34,486 nucleotides of DNA from a virus: positions 1 to 34,486 of IMG/VR virus record IMGVR_UViG_3300027779_002523; one strand, written 5' to 3'. Below are positions 15,308-22,755 of the stretch, in pieces. A program made the position numbers and the translations under genes. The stretch's first letter is position 1. Every line of letters begins with the position of its first letter. The notes beneath the pieces were generated by a model. It did not search any database, was not told the origin of the DNA, and worked only from the letters and a program-made list of their open reading frames with translations.

Positions 15308-15577
15308 ATGGAAAGCAAAGAAATAAGGAAAATGCTGAAGGAGATACTTCATAAATTAGATAAAATTGAACAAAAACTGAACTTAGATAAGGATAAAGGG
15401 AATAATTCCTTCCCCTATCGGCCCTACTCCCCTACTGAAGAGGACAGGGTGATTAACCCTTTCGCCCCCAAGGATAAAAGAAAACCTAAGTGGCCTCATC
15501 CAAGAGAGGGAACCACACCTTTCGATGATGATGATGATGATGATTATGGTGGTGGCATAGCCCCATCTCAAAGGTGA
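15308..15577 (+). CDS. coiled-coil protein with polyaspartate tail
   Basis: 89 residues. The N-terminal 28 form a heptad-like helix (EIRKMLKEILHKLDKIEQKL). The middle is rich in Pro and charged residues, and near the C-terminus there are seven consecutive Asp encoded by a (GAT)n run at about 15523-15543, prone to slippage. GAGGGTGA precedes the ATG. It may be an oligomerising structural or scaffold protein; no family recognised. Confidence 0.55.
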   Translation: MESKEIRKMLKEILHKLDKIEQKLNLDKDKGNNSFPYRPYSPTEEDRVINPFAPKDKRKPKWPHPREGTTPFDDDDDDDYGGGIAPSQR

Positions 15578-15585
15578 TGATTACT

Positions 15586-16089
15586 ATGGATATTAAATTA
15601 ATTGCTACCCTCACAATCTTACTTGCTTCTTCCATTAGTGGATGTCTGTCTGAAATTGATGAGGAGTCCGAGATGGAGGATAGATTAATACTAATCAATA
15701 CACAATATTGGAACGACTCACACCAATTTAATAACATCATAGGGGGAGGATATACTAATTCAACTATGATGAATCTTAGTGGAAATGGAACTACCTTATT
15801 TAATATCAATATTCAATCCTACTTTTTTGATGCTATGGTTTGGAAAGGACATATTAATCTAACAATATTTGAGACAAATAATGAATCAAATATCATGTGG
15901 TCTAATGAAAGCAATAAAACAGGAGATTCCACATACCTATGGGAATATAATGATTATACCTCGCCACAAAACTTAACCTTAAGAGTCAGAGCATCAGGCA
16001 TGGACTCTGAACCTGATAATCCTATGGCTGATTATTTTATATTAACCATTATATCTGAAGAGATGCAAAAACGAGTAGTGAGTGTATGA
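15586..16089 (+). CDS. secreted lipoprotein
   Basis: About 167 residues. The N-terminus MDIKLIATLTILLASSISGC is a signal peptide ending in a lipobox (ISGC), so the protein is probably lipid-anchored on the outer face of the host membrane or the viral envelope. The mature part is rich in Asn, Ser and Thr with several N-x-S/T sequons (NESN, NKT, NLT), which could be N-glycosylated, and is beta-rich. ATG 15586 fits the GGTGA site; ATG 15574 is upstream of it. No family recognised; superinfection exclusion or surface display are possibilities only. Confidence 0.65.
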   Translation: MDIKLIATLTILLASSISGCLSEIDEESEMEDRLILINTQYWNDSHQFNNIIGGGYTNSTMMNLSGNGTTLFNINIQSYFFDAMVWKGHINLTIFETNNESNIMWSNESNKTGDSTYLWEYNDYTSPQNLTLRVRASGMDSEPDNPMADYFILTIISEEMQKRVVSV

Positions 16090-16241
16090 TGGCTAAATTA
16101 TGCCATAGAGTAAATTGTGCCGATTGTAATAAATTGGGTTATGCTGATGAGTTTCAAAGAAGTGGGATACAAAATTACTTATGTGTTAGATGTTCAAACA
16201 CACATATTGATTGGAACCACATAAAGAAAGGAGGAAAATGA
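16086..16241 (+). CDS. zinc-ribbon microprotein (51 aa)
   Basis: A short ORF overlapping the lipoprotein stop. CHRVNCADC and YLCVRC provide four to five Cys ligands for a zinc ribbon, followed by a His/Trp and Lys-rich end. It stops inside the start region of the next gene. Supported by tight packing and Cys pattern. Confidence 0.6.
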   Translation: MMAKLCHRVNCADCNKLGYADEFQRSGIQNYLCVRCSNTHIDWNHIKKGGK

Positions 16242-16243
16242 AA

Positions 16244-16525
16244 ATGCCATACATAAAGAAACATGACCGGAAAAAATACGAAAAAGCAATAGAAGAACTT
16301 GCCCTTCAACTTAACTTAGAAGGGATGGATGGGATTTACCCTGTGGGTGATTTAAACTATATTATTACCTCTGTCATCAAAAAAACTTTAGATAGACAAG
16401 GAATTAGATACCAAACCCTCAACGCAGTAGTAGGTGCATTAGAGTGTTGTAAATTGGAACTATATCGAAGAGTTATCTCCCCCTATGAGGATACTAAGGT
16501 TGATTCAAATGGGGATGCGTATTAA
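16244..16525 (+). CDS. small conserved protein, DUF6899-like
   Basis: About 93 residues. The sequence MPYIKKHDRKKYEKAIEEL, a middle with GDLNYIIT, then LNAVVGALECCKLELYRRV and PYEDTKVDSNGDAY matches, from memory, a small family common in phages, plasmids and archaea (DUF6899) with no known function. AGGAGG at about 16229-16234 fits ATG 16244 best; ATG 16238 is too close to it. Confidence 0.7.
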   Translation: MPYIKKHDRKKYEKAIEELALQLNLEGMDGIYPVGDLNYIITSVIKKTLDRQGIRYQTLNAVVGALECCKLELYRRVISPYEDTKVDSNGDAY

Positions 16526-16764
16526 TGAGGGCTAAAACACAAATCCATGTTGAATACGAAGTATTCAAAGCAATTCTTGATTCAGAGTTTATTGGTGAAT
16601 TATTGAATGATGTAAATGATGAATTAGTTCCACCTAATGATGTGATTGCCCTTAATAGATTCCAAGAAGGAGTTAAAAGTGCGGCATTACTCATTAACAA
16701 CCTAATGGAGAGAAGATTGCACAGATTACCTAACGAACATCCTGATTATGTTGAGAAGGTGTGA
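16525..16764 (+). CDS. hypothetical helical protein
   Basis: 79 residues, mostly alpha-helical and acidic, no Cys, no membrane segment. Start and previous stop overlap by one base (TAATG). It might interact with the DUF6899-like neighbour; no evidence beyond adjacency. Confidence 0.5.
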   Translation: MRAKTQIHVEYEVFKAILDSEFIGELLNDVNDELVPPNDVIALNRFQEGVKSAALLINNLMERRLHRLPNEHPDYVEKV

Positions 16765-16766
16765 TT

Positions 16767-17102
16767 GTGAATCCTCCTGTCTTACACCTCATGGGTGCTG
16801 AATCTGAACACCTCTGTAAATTGATTGAAGATGGCTCTAATTGGCCTGAAAAATATATGGATGATGAAGTGGCAAGGTTTTTAGAGTTCTGCGAATTGTG
16901 TGAAACCAACTATGTAAAAAAACATGGTCAAGAAAACATGGATAAGAAAAAAGCATGGCTGAGAAGAGATATGAAACAAGATAGTGAGGAATGCCCTTGT
17001 GGTAGCCACCCTGAAGGGATGGTTTTAGATAGAAGCCCAACTACACCCATTACGAAGAAGAAGGTTAAAACTTTGCGGGAGTATCTTGGGGTGAGAGCAT
17101 GA
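16767..17102 (+). CDS. small protein with zinc-type C-terminal Cys cluster
   Basis: About 111 residues. There is CELCETN in the middle and CPCGSH near residue 75, a possible SEC-C-like zinc knuckle (ECPCGSHPEG). GTG 16767 has a GGTGTGAT site; GTG 16761 is an alternative. SEC-C-type motifs are usually metal-binding tails on other proteins, here on a small helical body. Confidence 0.55.
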   Translation: MNPPVLHLMGAESEHLCKLIEDGSNWPEKYMDDEVARFLEFCELCETNYVKKHGQENMDKKKAWLRRDMKQDSEECPCGSHPEGMVLDRSPTTPITKKKVKTLREYLGVRA

Positions 17103-17377
17103 TTGAGGCAGGGTGGATATATGTGGTAGGTGAAACTAATCTCGGAACGCCACAATCTGAAGATTTACTGTTTAAAGTATTCTGTCAAGATACTACGGGA
17201 GTAGGGGTCGTGCTTCAATGGTTATGGCGGCCTGAAACTGTTGTGATGATGGCTATGCGAAATCCTAATGAAATCGTAGGTGTGGATACTTTTGGGAATA
17301 CATACACAGGAGATAAACTCTTACACATAATAATACAGTCAAGGAATAATGATTATAGCAAAGTTTCATATACATGA
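17099..17377 (+). CDS. hypothetical beta-rich protein
   Basis: 92 residues, alternating hydrophobic strands (WIYVVGETNLG, TGVGVVLQWLW, ETVVMMAMR). No motif identified. It overlaps the previous stop by four bases (ATGA). Confidence 0.5.
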   Translation: MIEAGWIYVVGETNLGTPQSEDLLFKVFCQDTTGVGVVLQWLWRPETVVMMAMRNPNEIVGVDTFGNTYTGDKLLHIIIQSRNNDYSKVSYT

Positions 17378-17393
17378 AGGGATATTGTGAATT

Positions 17394-17642
17394 ATGGTTA
17401 AAAAAGAGTCTATCGAACATAAGGATTTTAAAGAAATGATGCAGATAAAGAATACCCTTCAAGATAAATTGAAGAACTATGAGACTAAAATTGACCTTCT
17501 CAATAAAGAAAAACTGAGTGTGTGGAAAGAAATGAGCGTGGTTAATCAATACTTCAAGAAGCATTGTAACCACAATTGGGGTCGAGAGGCATACCATTAT
17601 TCACCATTGAGATGCTCCATCTGTGAGATTGAAAGGGCATAG
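17394..17642 (+). CDS. coiled-coil protein with C-terminal zinc motif
   Basis: 82 residues. About 50 residues of charged heptad-like helix (FKEMMQIKNTLQDKLKNYE...) are followed by HCNHNWG and RCSICE, a possible HC/CC zinc site. It has a GTGAAT site upstream and closes the operon before the promoter at 17653. Confidence 0.55.
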   Translation: MVKKESIEHKDFKEMMQIKNTLQDKLKNYETKIDLLNKEKLSVWKEMSVVNQYFKKHCNHNWGREAYHYSPLRCSICEIERA

Positions 17643-17652
17643 GTGCGAAACC

Positions 17653-17662
17653 CTTATTAATG
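17653..17662 (+). promoter_or_regulatory. TATA box of the large zinc/OB protein gene
   Basis: CTTATTAATG has its second T 28 bases before ATG 17683, with no Shine-Dalgarno sequence between. It is a leaderless promoter of the ordinary TATA class. Confidence 0.6.
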
Positions 17663-17682
17663 AGTAATCAACCCCAATAGAT

Positions 17683-19377
17683 ATGGTGCAAAGAGTAAGT
17701 AAGTTTTGTCAGGCGCATAGAATTGGCAATTACGAGAAAAATCTGAAGAGAATGGAAAGGGCCGCAGATGCTCGAAATGTGGATTTTACATATAATATTG
17801 AACCTTTAGTTACTCAAGAAATGACAGGTGAAGAATATAATGCGGCGTGGGGTAAAAAAGGATATAAGTGGGTTCCCCTAACGAGGATTCACACGGAGTC
17901 ATTGACAGAAATGCAGAAGGCAAAAGATATGTTGAATGCAGAGATGAGAAGTTGGACTCGACTAAAAAGACCTAATCTGAAGTTGAAGAGAAGTGAATTA
18001 CCCTCCGAATTAATTACGATACTTAATAGTCCTGAGTTTAATCCATATCAGAGTCTCCCATTCATCGGAGTGAGTAATGGATTCCCATTAAATCCTCAAG
18101 AAATTAGAGATGGTGCGAAGCCAATATATGAGCCTACCTACCATATCCGACAAGGTGATGTGTATAAGCGGAGAGGCCATATTGTCTCAATTGAATATGG
18201 AGATTTTACTGATTCTGCTTGGGAGGTATTAGCAGTCCTTGAACCATTAACGAGTATTTACTTTACAAGGTTAGAACAACCCTACTTAATTCATAAGATG
18301 CCACATTTGAATAATAATGAAGGAAAGGGTGAAGAAGTTCACACATTAGTTCCTAAAGAAATTGACTCCAATTGCGACCATTGTAATACCAAACGAGAGA
18401 GGAAACAATTAATGCTTGTGAGGAATAAGGAAACAGGCGAAATTAAACGAGTAGGAACGAGTTGCCTATTTGAATATACAAATATCCGACCTGAATTAAT
18501 TATGAAGTTATATCAGACTGTGGATACGCCTACCTATGGCGACCCAACTATTAGACATAATTTAGACCAATATGATTTATTTGATTTTATCGTCAAGGCA
18601 CAGAGACTATTTGGTTATGCAGGGACATATCAGAAGAGAAGAGGATGGACTCTATTTTATGGTATATTTTTGAGTCCAATTGATGAGTCTGCGAACAGAA
18701 GCATTGAGGGCATCGTTTTAGATGAATCTAAATCTTACCTATTACCTTTCGACTATGGTAAGGATAAGGCAAGCACCTATGCGATGTATAGCGAGACACA
18801 AATGAAGGCAGAGGGATTACGAAGTCTGCCTATGTCTGATGAGGTATCTGATGTAGCCTCGGAAATTATTTCATATTGTGCTACCCTTGAAGGACAGAGT
18901 GATTTTGAGAGGAACCTCAGAATTATTGCTCAAAATGGAGTTGTCACTAAAAAGAACTCAGGATTGGCCGCATCAATGTGGTTCGTTTGGAATAGAGCAG
19001 TTGAAGAAGGAAAAATTGAGAGTCTATTTGGGACTCCTCCAAGAGAATCTGATGAGGATAGCGTTCCTGAAAACTTGAGTTTCCATCTTGGAGAAATTGG
19101 AGAGAGGATTGAGTTCACAGGAGTTTTGATGAGGAAATCATCAAGAGAAAGCCAATGGGGTATGACTCATCTGTTAGTTTTTCAAACTATTGATGATGGT
19201 AATTACCCTGAAGGTTGTGAGGTAGTTTGGTGGGCCTCGACAAGTAAGCGATTACCCGATGTAGGAGAAACCATTAAGGTAAGAGGAACGGTAAAGAAAC
19301 ATGGAGAGTTTAAAGGAGTCCAAAATACAAGTATTGGGCGAGGACACCTCACAATTATTGAAGAATCAGCAGAATAA
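17683..19377 (+). CDS. large zinc-finger and OB-fold protein
   Basis: 564 residues, the largest complete protein here. A zinc motif C231-x2-C234 with C261 (CDHCNTKRERKQ ... GTSCLFEYT) is preceded by a long N-terminal domain. The last 100 residues look like an OB fold (RIEFTGVLMRKSS... TIKVRGTVKKHGEFKGVQ). The Cys block with the following RVGTSCL resembles, from memory, large uncharacterised proteins of phages and plasmids. Single-strand DNA or RNA binding in replication is plausible. Not recognised as a named family; no catalytic motif is seen. Confidence 0.7.
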   Translation: MVQRVSKFCQAHRIGNYEKNLKRMERAADARNVDFTYNIEPLVTQEMTGEEYNAAWGKKGYKWVPLTRIHTESLTEMQKAKDMLNAEMRSWTRLKRPNLKLKRSELPSELITILNSPEFNPYQSLPFIGVSNGFPLNPQEIRDGAKPIYEPTYHIRQGDVYKRRGHIVSIEYGDFTDSAWEVLAVLEPLTSIYFTRLEQPYLIHKMPHLNNNEGKGEEVHTLVPKEIDSNCDHCNTKRERKQLMLVRNKETGEIKRVGTSCLFEYTNIRPELIMKLYQTVDTPTYGDPTIRHNLDQYDLFDFIVKAQRLFGYAGTYQKRRGWTLFYGIFLSPIDESANRSIEGIVLDESKSYLLPFDYGKDKASTYAMYSETQMKAEGLRSLPMSDEVSDVASEIISYCATLEGQSDFERNLRIIAQNGVVTKKNSGLAASMWFVWNRAVEEGKIESLFGTPPRESDEDSVPENLSFHLGEIGERIEFTGVLMRKSSRESQWGMTHLLVFQTIDDGNYPEGCEVVWWASTSKRLPDVGETIKVRGTVKKHGEFKGVQNTSIGRGHLTIIEESAE

Positions 19378-19392
19378 TATTGAGGAAAAAAT

Positions 19393-20115
19393 ATGAGGTT
19401 GATTACTCACCATGTAGGTTCATTTTTAGGGCGGAAGAAATGGTATGATAGAATAGTTAAGCCATTTAGATTCATATTAGGATATAGGAAACTGCAATAT
19501 TTGAATATAGAGGTCGAGAGGAAATTAAAATCTCAAATAGCCGCAGATATTGTAATACTACAAGACATACACTTTAGGGGGAAAAATAATATACCCCAAA
19601 TAGAGTTATTCAGGAGCAACTTAATCCAAGATATAAAGACTCTCACCCCCTTCACTCAATACTGCGAACCATCTATAATCCCTACGGTTCCAAAAACATA
19701 TACAGTTGCTTCTTTTTCAAAGTTCCCCACCAAAGTAGTGAAAATGACTGTCAATAGTCATTTAATCGAAACATCTATCAATGAGTTATCTATACTTTCT
19801 ATTCATCTATCTAAAAAGAACAAACATAGACGAGAACAATTAAGATTCATAGAAGGATACATCAATCAAAACATCCATCGAAAGTATATCGTTGTTGGGT
19901 GCTTCAATATTAAACGATTGAAAGAACTTAATTCTCTGATTACGAATTGTAGTCTGTATAAGGCGACCAATAGCCCAACTTACCCTGCCAATAATCCTAA
20001 ATTATTTAGTTCACTCATCCTATATGATAATTCGATTATCCTATCTGCAACAAATGTGATTCAACAATCTATATCAGACCATTTACCTATCTATTGCGAC
20101 TTTGAATTAAGATGA
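19393..20115 (+). CDS. degenerate EEP-superfamily protein
   Basis: 240 residues with the layout of the endonuclease/exonuclease/phosphatase fold (DNase I, APE1, sphingomyelinase). Strands LITHHVGSF, ADIVILQDIH, LSILSIHLSKKN, IVVGCFNIK and SDHLPIYCDFEL are all in order. Key catalytic residues are altered: the Asn of the first motif is H6/H7, the metal Glu is D58, GDFN is GCFN (Asp to Cys170), and the usual D-Y pair is replaced by SSL. H138 and D229-H230 remain. It is either a pseudo-enzyme or has changed chemistry. It lies 15 bases after the zinc/OB gene with a GAGG site. Confidence 0.65.
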   Translation: MRLITHHVGSFLGRKKWYDRIVKPFRFILGYRKLQYLNIEVERKLKSQIAADIVILQDIHFRGKNNIPQIELFRSNLIQDIKTLTPFTQYCEPSIIPTVPKTYTVASFSKFPTKVVKMTVNSHLIETSINELSILSIHLSKKNKHRREQLRFIEGYINQNIHRKYIVVGCFNIKRLKELNSLITNCSLYKATNSPTYPANNPKLFSSLILYDNSIILSATNVIQQSISDHLPIYCDFELR

Positions 20116-20133
20116 CCTTCTTGAATCGAAAGG

Positions 20134-20141
20134 TATTTAAG
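20134..20141 (+). promoter_or_regulatory. possible TATA box of the 20176 gene
   Basis: TATTTAAG lies about 40 bases upstream of ATG 20176. A start site 28 bases downstream would leave a short leader containing GGTGGA, a good ribosome-binding site. A second candidate, TAAATACTC at 20152, is only 24 bases from the ATG. Confidence 0.4.
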
Positions 20142-20175
20142 GGTGATGGAGTAAATACTCAATTACGGTGGAATA

Positions 20176-20793
20176 ATGTCAGACAACGGAGATTTAGACG
20201 AAGTAGTGGAGTCTGTGAATGCTATGGCCTCAAAGAAAGGAAAGACTACTAAACAAAATAGATTGAAAGGGTTGCGAGTATATCTTGCAGGGCCGATTGA
20301 CCATGCAAAGGATGATGGAGTAGGTTGGAGGGATGATTTGAAACCATTTTTGAAAAATAAGGGAATGAAAACTCTTGACCCTTGCGATAAACCTATCAAC
20401 TACGCATCCTATGGTGAAGTAGGAGATGAAAAGACTAAAATGATGGAACTGAAAAAAATGGGGAGATTCTTTGAACTTTCTGAACAAATGAAAGCCATTT
20501 GCCATGTTGATTTAAGGATGACTGATGTAGCCGATTGTGTAGTGGTCTATATTAATCCAAAAATCCCGATGTGTGGGACTATTCATGAACTTGTAAATAG
20601 CCTACAACAAAGAAAACCTACCCTTGTAGTTGTGGAGGGTGGAAAAAAGAATGCACCAAATTGGTTGTTTGGGATTATGGATTTCAATTTCATGTTTGAT
20701 TCTTTCGGTGATTTGAAAGACTTTATGGGATTGGTCGATGAGGCATCATTTACTCCTGATTTGACTCGGTGGGTATTCTTTGATTTTAAGTGA
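20176..20793 (+). CDS. nucleoside 2-deoxyribosyltransferase-like protein
   Basis: 205 residues. The core resembles the nucleoside 2-deoxyribosyltransferase superfamily, which exchanges or releases bases from deoxynucleosides or nucleotides. Visible are VYLAGPIDHAKDDGVGWRDDL, the DP in KTLDPCDKP, the D-x-x-D in MTDVADCVVVYI, and the catalytic-type Glu in MCGTIHELVNS. The first 30 residues are a polar basic extension and the last 40 are extra. A nucleotide-pool role would fit with MazG. Which substrate is used cannot be told. Confidence 0.75.
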   Translation: MSDNGDLDEVVESVNAMASKKGKTTKQNRLKGLRVYLAGPIDHAKDDGVGWRDDLKPFLKNKGMKTLDPCDKPINYASYGEVGDEKTKMMELKKMGRFFELSEQMKAICHVDLRMTDVADCVVVYINPKIPMCGTIHELVNSLQQRKPTLVVVEGGKKNAPNWLFGIMDFNFMFDSFGDLKDFMGLVDEASFTPDLTRWVFFDFK

Positions 20794-20803
20794 GCCATAC
20801 TAA

Positions 20804-20820
20804 CCTTTATCTATCTGAAT
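20804..20820 (+). promoter_or_regulatory. late-type promoter, copy 1
   Basis: CCTTTATCTATCTGAAT. Its third T lies 28 bases before ATG 20836. This is the consensus form of the second promoter class; it takes the place where ordinary genes have TTAAATA. Confidence 0.7.
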
Positions 20821-20835
20821 TGTTTTACTAATGAT

Positions 20836-21417
20836 ATGTTCGGAGTGGATATATTCAACTATAATGGTGGAGGAACATACATTTCTCCTACGATTGCTAT
20901 GAGGGCTGATTGGGCAGATTATATTGTTGATAAGCCTACTGTCTATGAAAAGTGTATCTCAGATGATGGATTTGCTGATGGGTGGGTTGAAACGCTAAGT
21001 GTTGGAGATAACTTAATTCCTGAAGATAAACAAAACATGAGGGCAATTTCTATTCCTGAAGGATATGTAGCCTCACTCTATCCACCTACTGCTGATGGTG
21101 TTGCGGGAACTGCATCACAAGAGATAACAGGGCCGATAAATGAAGATTGCTTGGCTGAAGATTCCCCTATCGCAAAAATTGTGATTACTAAATTGCCAAC
21201 TTGTGCAAGTCTAAAGAGGGTCAAAGGCGCATCCGATTATGAATGTGGCGTTTGTGATGAGGCAAGAAAAACTTTAACCGGAGAAACCATAAAATATGTT
21301 GAAGATACCGATGTAAATAGTGATACTTATGGTGAATGTATTGCAGTTGATAATACTCTCCTTTATGTAGGTATTGGTGGGGCGGCACTACTTTTGCTCA
21401 TAGTCGCCCTAAAGTAA
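20836..21417 (+). CDS. FG-family tail-anchored surface protein 1
   Basis: 193 residues, putative virion or surface protein. It has the N-terminal tag MFGVDIFNY, a beta-rich head, then a Cys-rich stalk (C-x17-C-x2-C pattern: CASLKRV...ECGVC, then GEC) and a C-terminal membrane helix ([19 protein letters not shown]) ending one Lys after it. There is no signal peptide, so it is tail-anchored. Residues 20-44 (TIAMRADWADYIVDKPTVY) match the protein at 22136. The late-type promoter fixes the start. Function inferred from architecture and family clustering; no homologue recognised. Confidence 0.65.
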   Translation: MFGVDIFNYNGGGTYISPTIAMRADWADYIVDKPTVYEKCISDDGFADGWVETLSVGDNLIPEDKQNMRAISIPEGYVASLYPPTADGVAGTASQEITGPINEDCLAEDSPIAKIVITKLPTCASLKRVKGASDYECGVCDEARKTLTGETIKYVEDTDVNSDTYGECIAVDNTLLYVGIGGAALLLLIVALK

Positions 21418-21418
21418 A

Positions 21419-21435
21419 ACTTTAACAATCAAGAA
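21419..21435 (+). promoter_or_regulatory. late-type promoter, copy 2
   Basis: ACTTTAACAATCAAGAA, third T 28 bases before ATG 21451. It begins within the last codon and stop of the preceding gene. Confidence 0.65.
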
Positions 21436-21450
21436 TAAAAAACATAACTT

Positions 21451-22101
21451 ATGTTTGGCGTGGATAATTTCAATTATGGGCAAATATTTAATGCCCCCCT
21501 TACTGACTATACTGACCCTGACGATGAGAAGTATTTTTGTATTGACCCTGATAGTGAGTTTCTTGAAGAAAGAGTTCTTTGGATAAATGGAGATAATAAT
21601 ATCACTTTAGAGGGTCATGTGGCTAATGATAATCTGAGTGAAACTTTCAACAAGTATCCAATTCCATCTTCGGTGAGGAAACTGTATATCAAGGCATGGA
21701 AAACAAAATTAAAAAGTATGGGTTTTGTTGAGGATTGTGTGAAGGCTAAACAGGAACAAAATGTTGAAAACACAGACACGGACACAAGCACAGATTCAAG
21801 TTCAGGTTCAGGTTCAGATTCAGGTTCAGGTTCAGATTCAGGTTCAGGTTCAGGTTCAGGTTCAGATTCAGATTCAGGTTCAGGTTCAGGTTCAGGTTCA
21901 GGTTCAGGTGAAGTTGATTGTGCCAAAACCAATCAAGACACTAAAGATGATGGGACTTGTGGAGACTGTATTGAAGGATATATCGTTGACGAAGATACAG
22001 AAAGTGATACATTAGGACAATGTATAGAAGAAGATAATACGCTAATCTATGCCGCAATTGGTGGAGCCGCACTACTCCTTCTTGTTTTGGCTATGAAGTG
22101 A
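21451..22101 (+). CDS. FG-family tail-anchored protein 2 with Ser-Gly-Asp stalk
   Basis: 216 residues. It has the N-terminal tag [10 protein letters not shown], a head of about 100 residues unlike the other members, and a 39-residue Ser/Gly/Asp repeat at 115-153 that should form a flexible stalk. The Cys module follows ([17 protein letters not shown], later GQC), then a membrane helix ([18 protein letters not shown]) at the extreme C-terminus. From residue 156 on it is almost identical to the protein at 22136. Likely displayed on the virion or the infected cell. The late-type promoter sets the start. Confidence 0.65.
   Translation: MFGVDNFNYGQIFNAPLTDYTDPDDEKYFCIDPDSEFLEERVLWINGDNNITLEGHVANDNLSETFNKYPIPSSVRKLYIKAWKTKLKSMGFVEDCVKAKQEQNVENTDTDTSTDSSSGSGSDSGSGSDSGSGSGSGSDSDSGSGSGSGSGSGEVDCAKTNQDTKDDGTCGDCIEGYIVDEDTESDTLGQCIEEDNTLIYAAIGGAALLLLVLAMK
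21793..21909 (+). repeat. hexamer repeat GGTTCA/GATTCA in the stalk
   Basis: About 19 copies of a six-base unit, GGTTCA or GATTCA, in frame, coding for alternating Gly-Ser and Asp-Ser. Loss or gain of a unit would change stalk length by two residues without frameshift, so this is a likely length-variable site. Confidence 0.85.
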
Positions 22102-22102
22102 A

Positions 22103-22119
22103 CCTTTAACATTCAGGAC
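22103..22119 (+). promoter_or_regulatory. late-type promoter, copy 3
   Basis: CCTTTAACATTCAGGAC, third T 29 bases before ATG 22136. It starts two bases after the preceding stop. Confidence 0.65.
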
Positions 22120-22135
22120 AATTAGAATACTCTTT

Positions 22136-22708
22136 ATGTTCGGTGTGAATGAGTTTGGCTATGGAGTATATACTCCACCCACAATAGGTATGAATAAGGC
22201 TGAATGGACTGACTATGTAGTTGATGTCCCTACTATTTATGAGCATTGTCTTGATAGTGGAGATGCTGATGATAACTTTCCGGGTTGGACTCATACACTC
22301 ACCGATGGTGAGAATGCACTAAGCGAACAACATCAAATGGCATCAGCAATTTCCATACCTGAAGGTTATACAGTTACTCTTTACAAGTTGCCCCTCGATA
22401 GTAGTGATAATCCTGAAGCAACAGATGTTAAAGAATTAAAAGGGCCACTTAATGTGGACTGCTTTACTGAGTTTTCGCTAAATGATAAAGTTTCAAGAAT
22501 CGTTGTCGCTAAAATTAAACTTGATTGTGCAAAAACCAACCAAGACACTAAAGATGATGGGACTTGTGGAGACTGTGCTGAAGGATATGTCCTTGACGAA
22601 GACACAGATAGTGATACATTAGGACAATGTATAGAAGAAGATAATACGCTAATGTATGCCGCAATTGGCGGGGCAGCACTACTCCTCCTTGTTTTGGTTA
22701 TGAAGTGA
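22136..22708 (+). CDS. FG-family tail-anchored protein 3 (mosaic)
   Basis: 190 residues. It has the tag MFGVNEFGYG, then a head resembling protein 1 (TIGMNKAEWTDYVVDVPTIY, later SIPEGYTVTLY). The C-terminal 61 residues are nearly identical to protein 2: [20 protein letters not shown], and the helix [18 protein letters not shown]. It therefore combines the head of one paralogue with the anchor of another and lacks the Ser-Gly stalk. Tail-anchored, late-type promoter. Function as for the other members, by inference. Confidence 0.65.
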   Translation: MFGVNEFGYGVYTPPTIGMNKAEWTDYVVDVPTIYEHCLDSGDADDNFPGWTHTLTDGENALSEQHQMASAISIPEGYTVTLYKLPLDSSDNPEATDVKELKGPLNVDCFTEFSLNDKVSRIVVAKIKLDCAKTNQDTKDDGTCGDCAEGYVLDEDTDSDTLGQCIEEDNTLMYAAIGGAALLLLVLVMK

Positions 22709-22709
22709 A

Positions 22710-22726
22710 CCTTTATTAATCTAAAC
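22710..22726 (+). promoter_or_regulatory. late-type promoter before sufB
   Basis: CCTTTATTAATCTAAAC resembles the late class, but its third T is 42 bases before ATG 22756. That would give a leader of about 14 bases carrying GTGGTAGGAT, a possible ribosome-binding site. It is less certain than the other copies. Confidence 0.45.
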
Positions 22727-22755
22727 CTACTCATATTATACTGAAGTGGTAGGAT

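Noticed and set aside
15486-15809. Minus-strand frame rich in His and Ile opposite the polyaspartate gene
   Set aside because: The His run is the complement of the GAT codons; there is no minus-strand promoter or ribosome-binding site, and both plus-strand genes are well supported.
21793-21909. CRISPR-like repeat array
   Set aside because: Unit is six bases with no spacers and stays in frame in a protein stalk.
21615-22015. Long reading frames of repeated Gln-Val or Glu-Pro opposite and beside the Ser-Gly repeat
   Set aside because: They exist only because a hexamer repeat is open in several frames; no ribosome-binding site or promoter, and codon use is that of a shadow frame.
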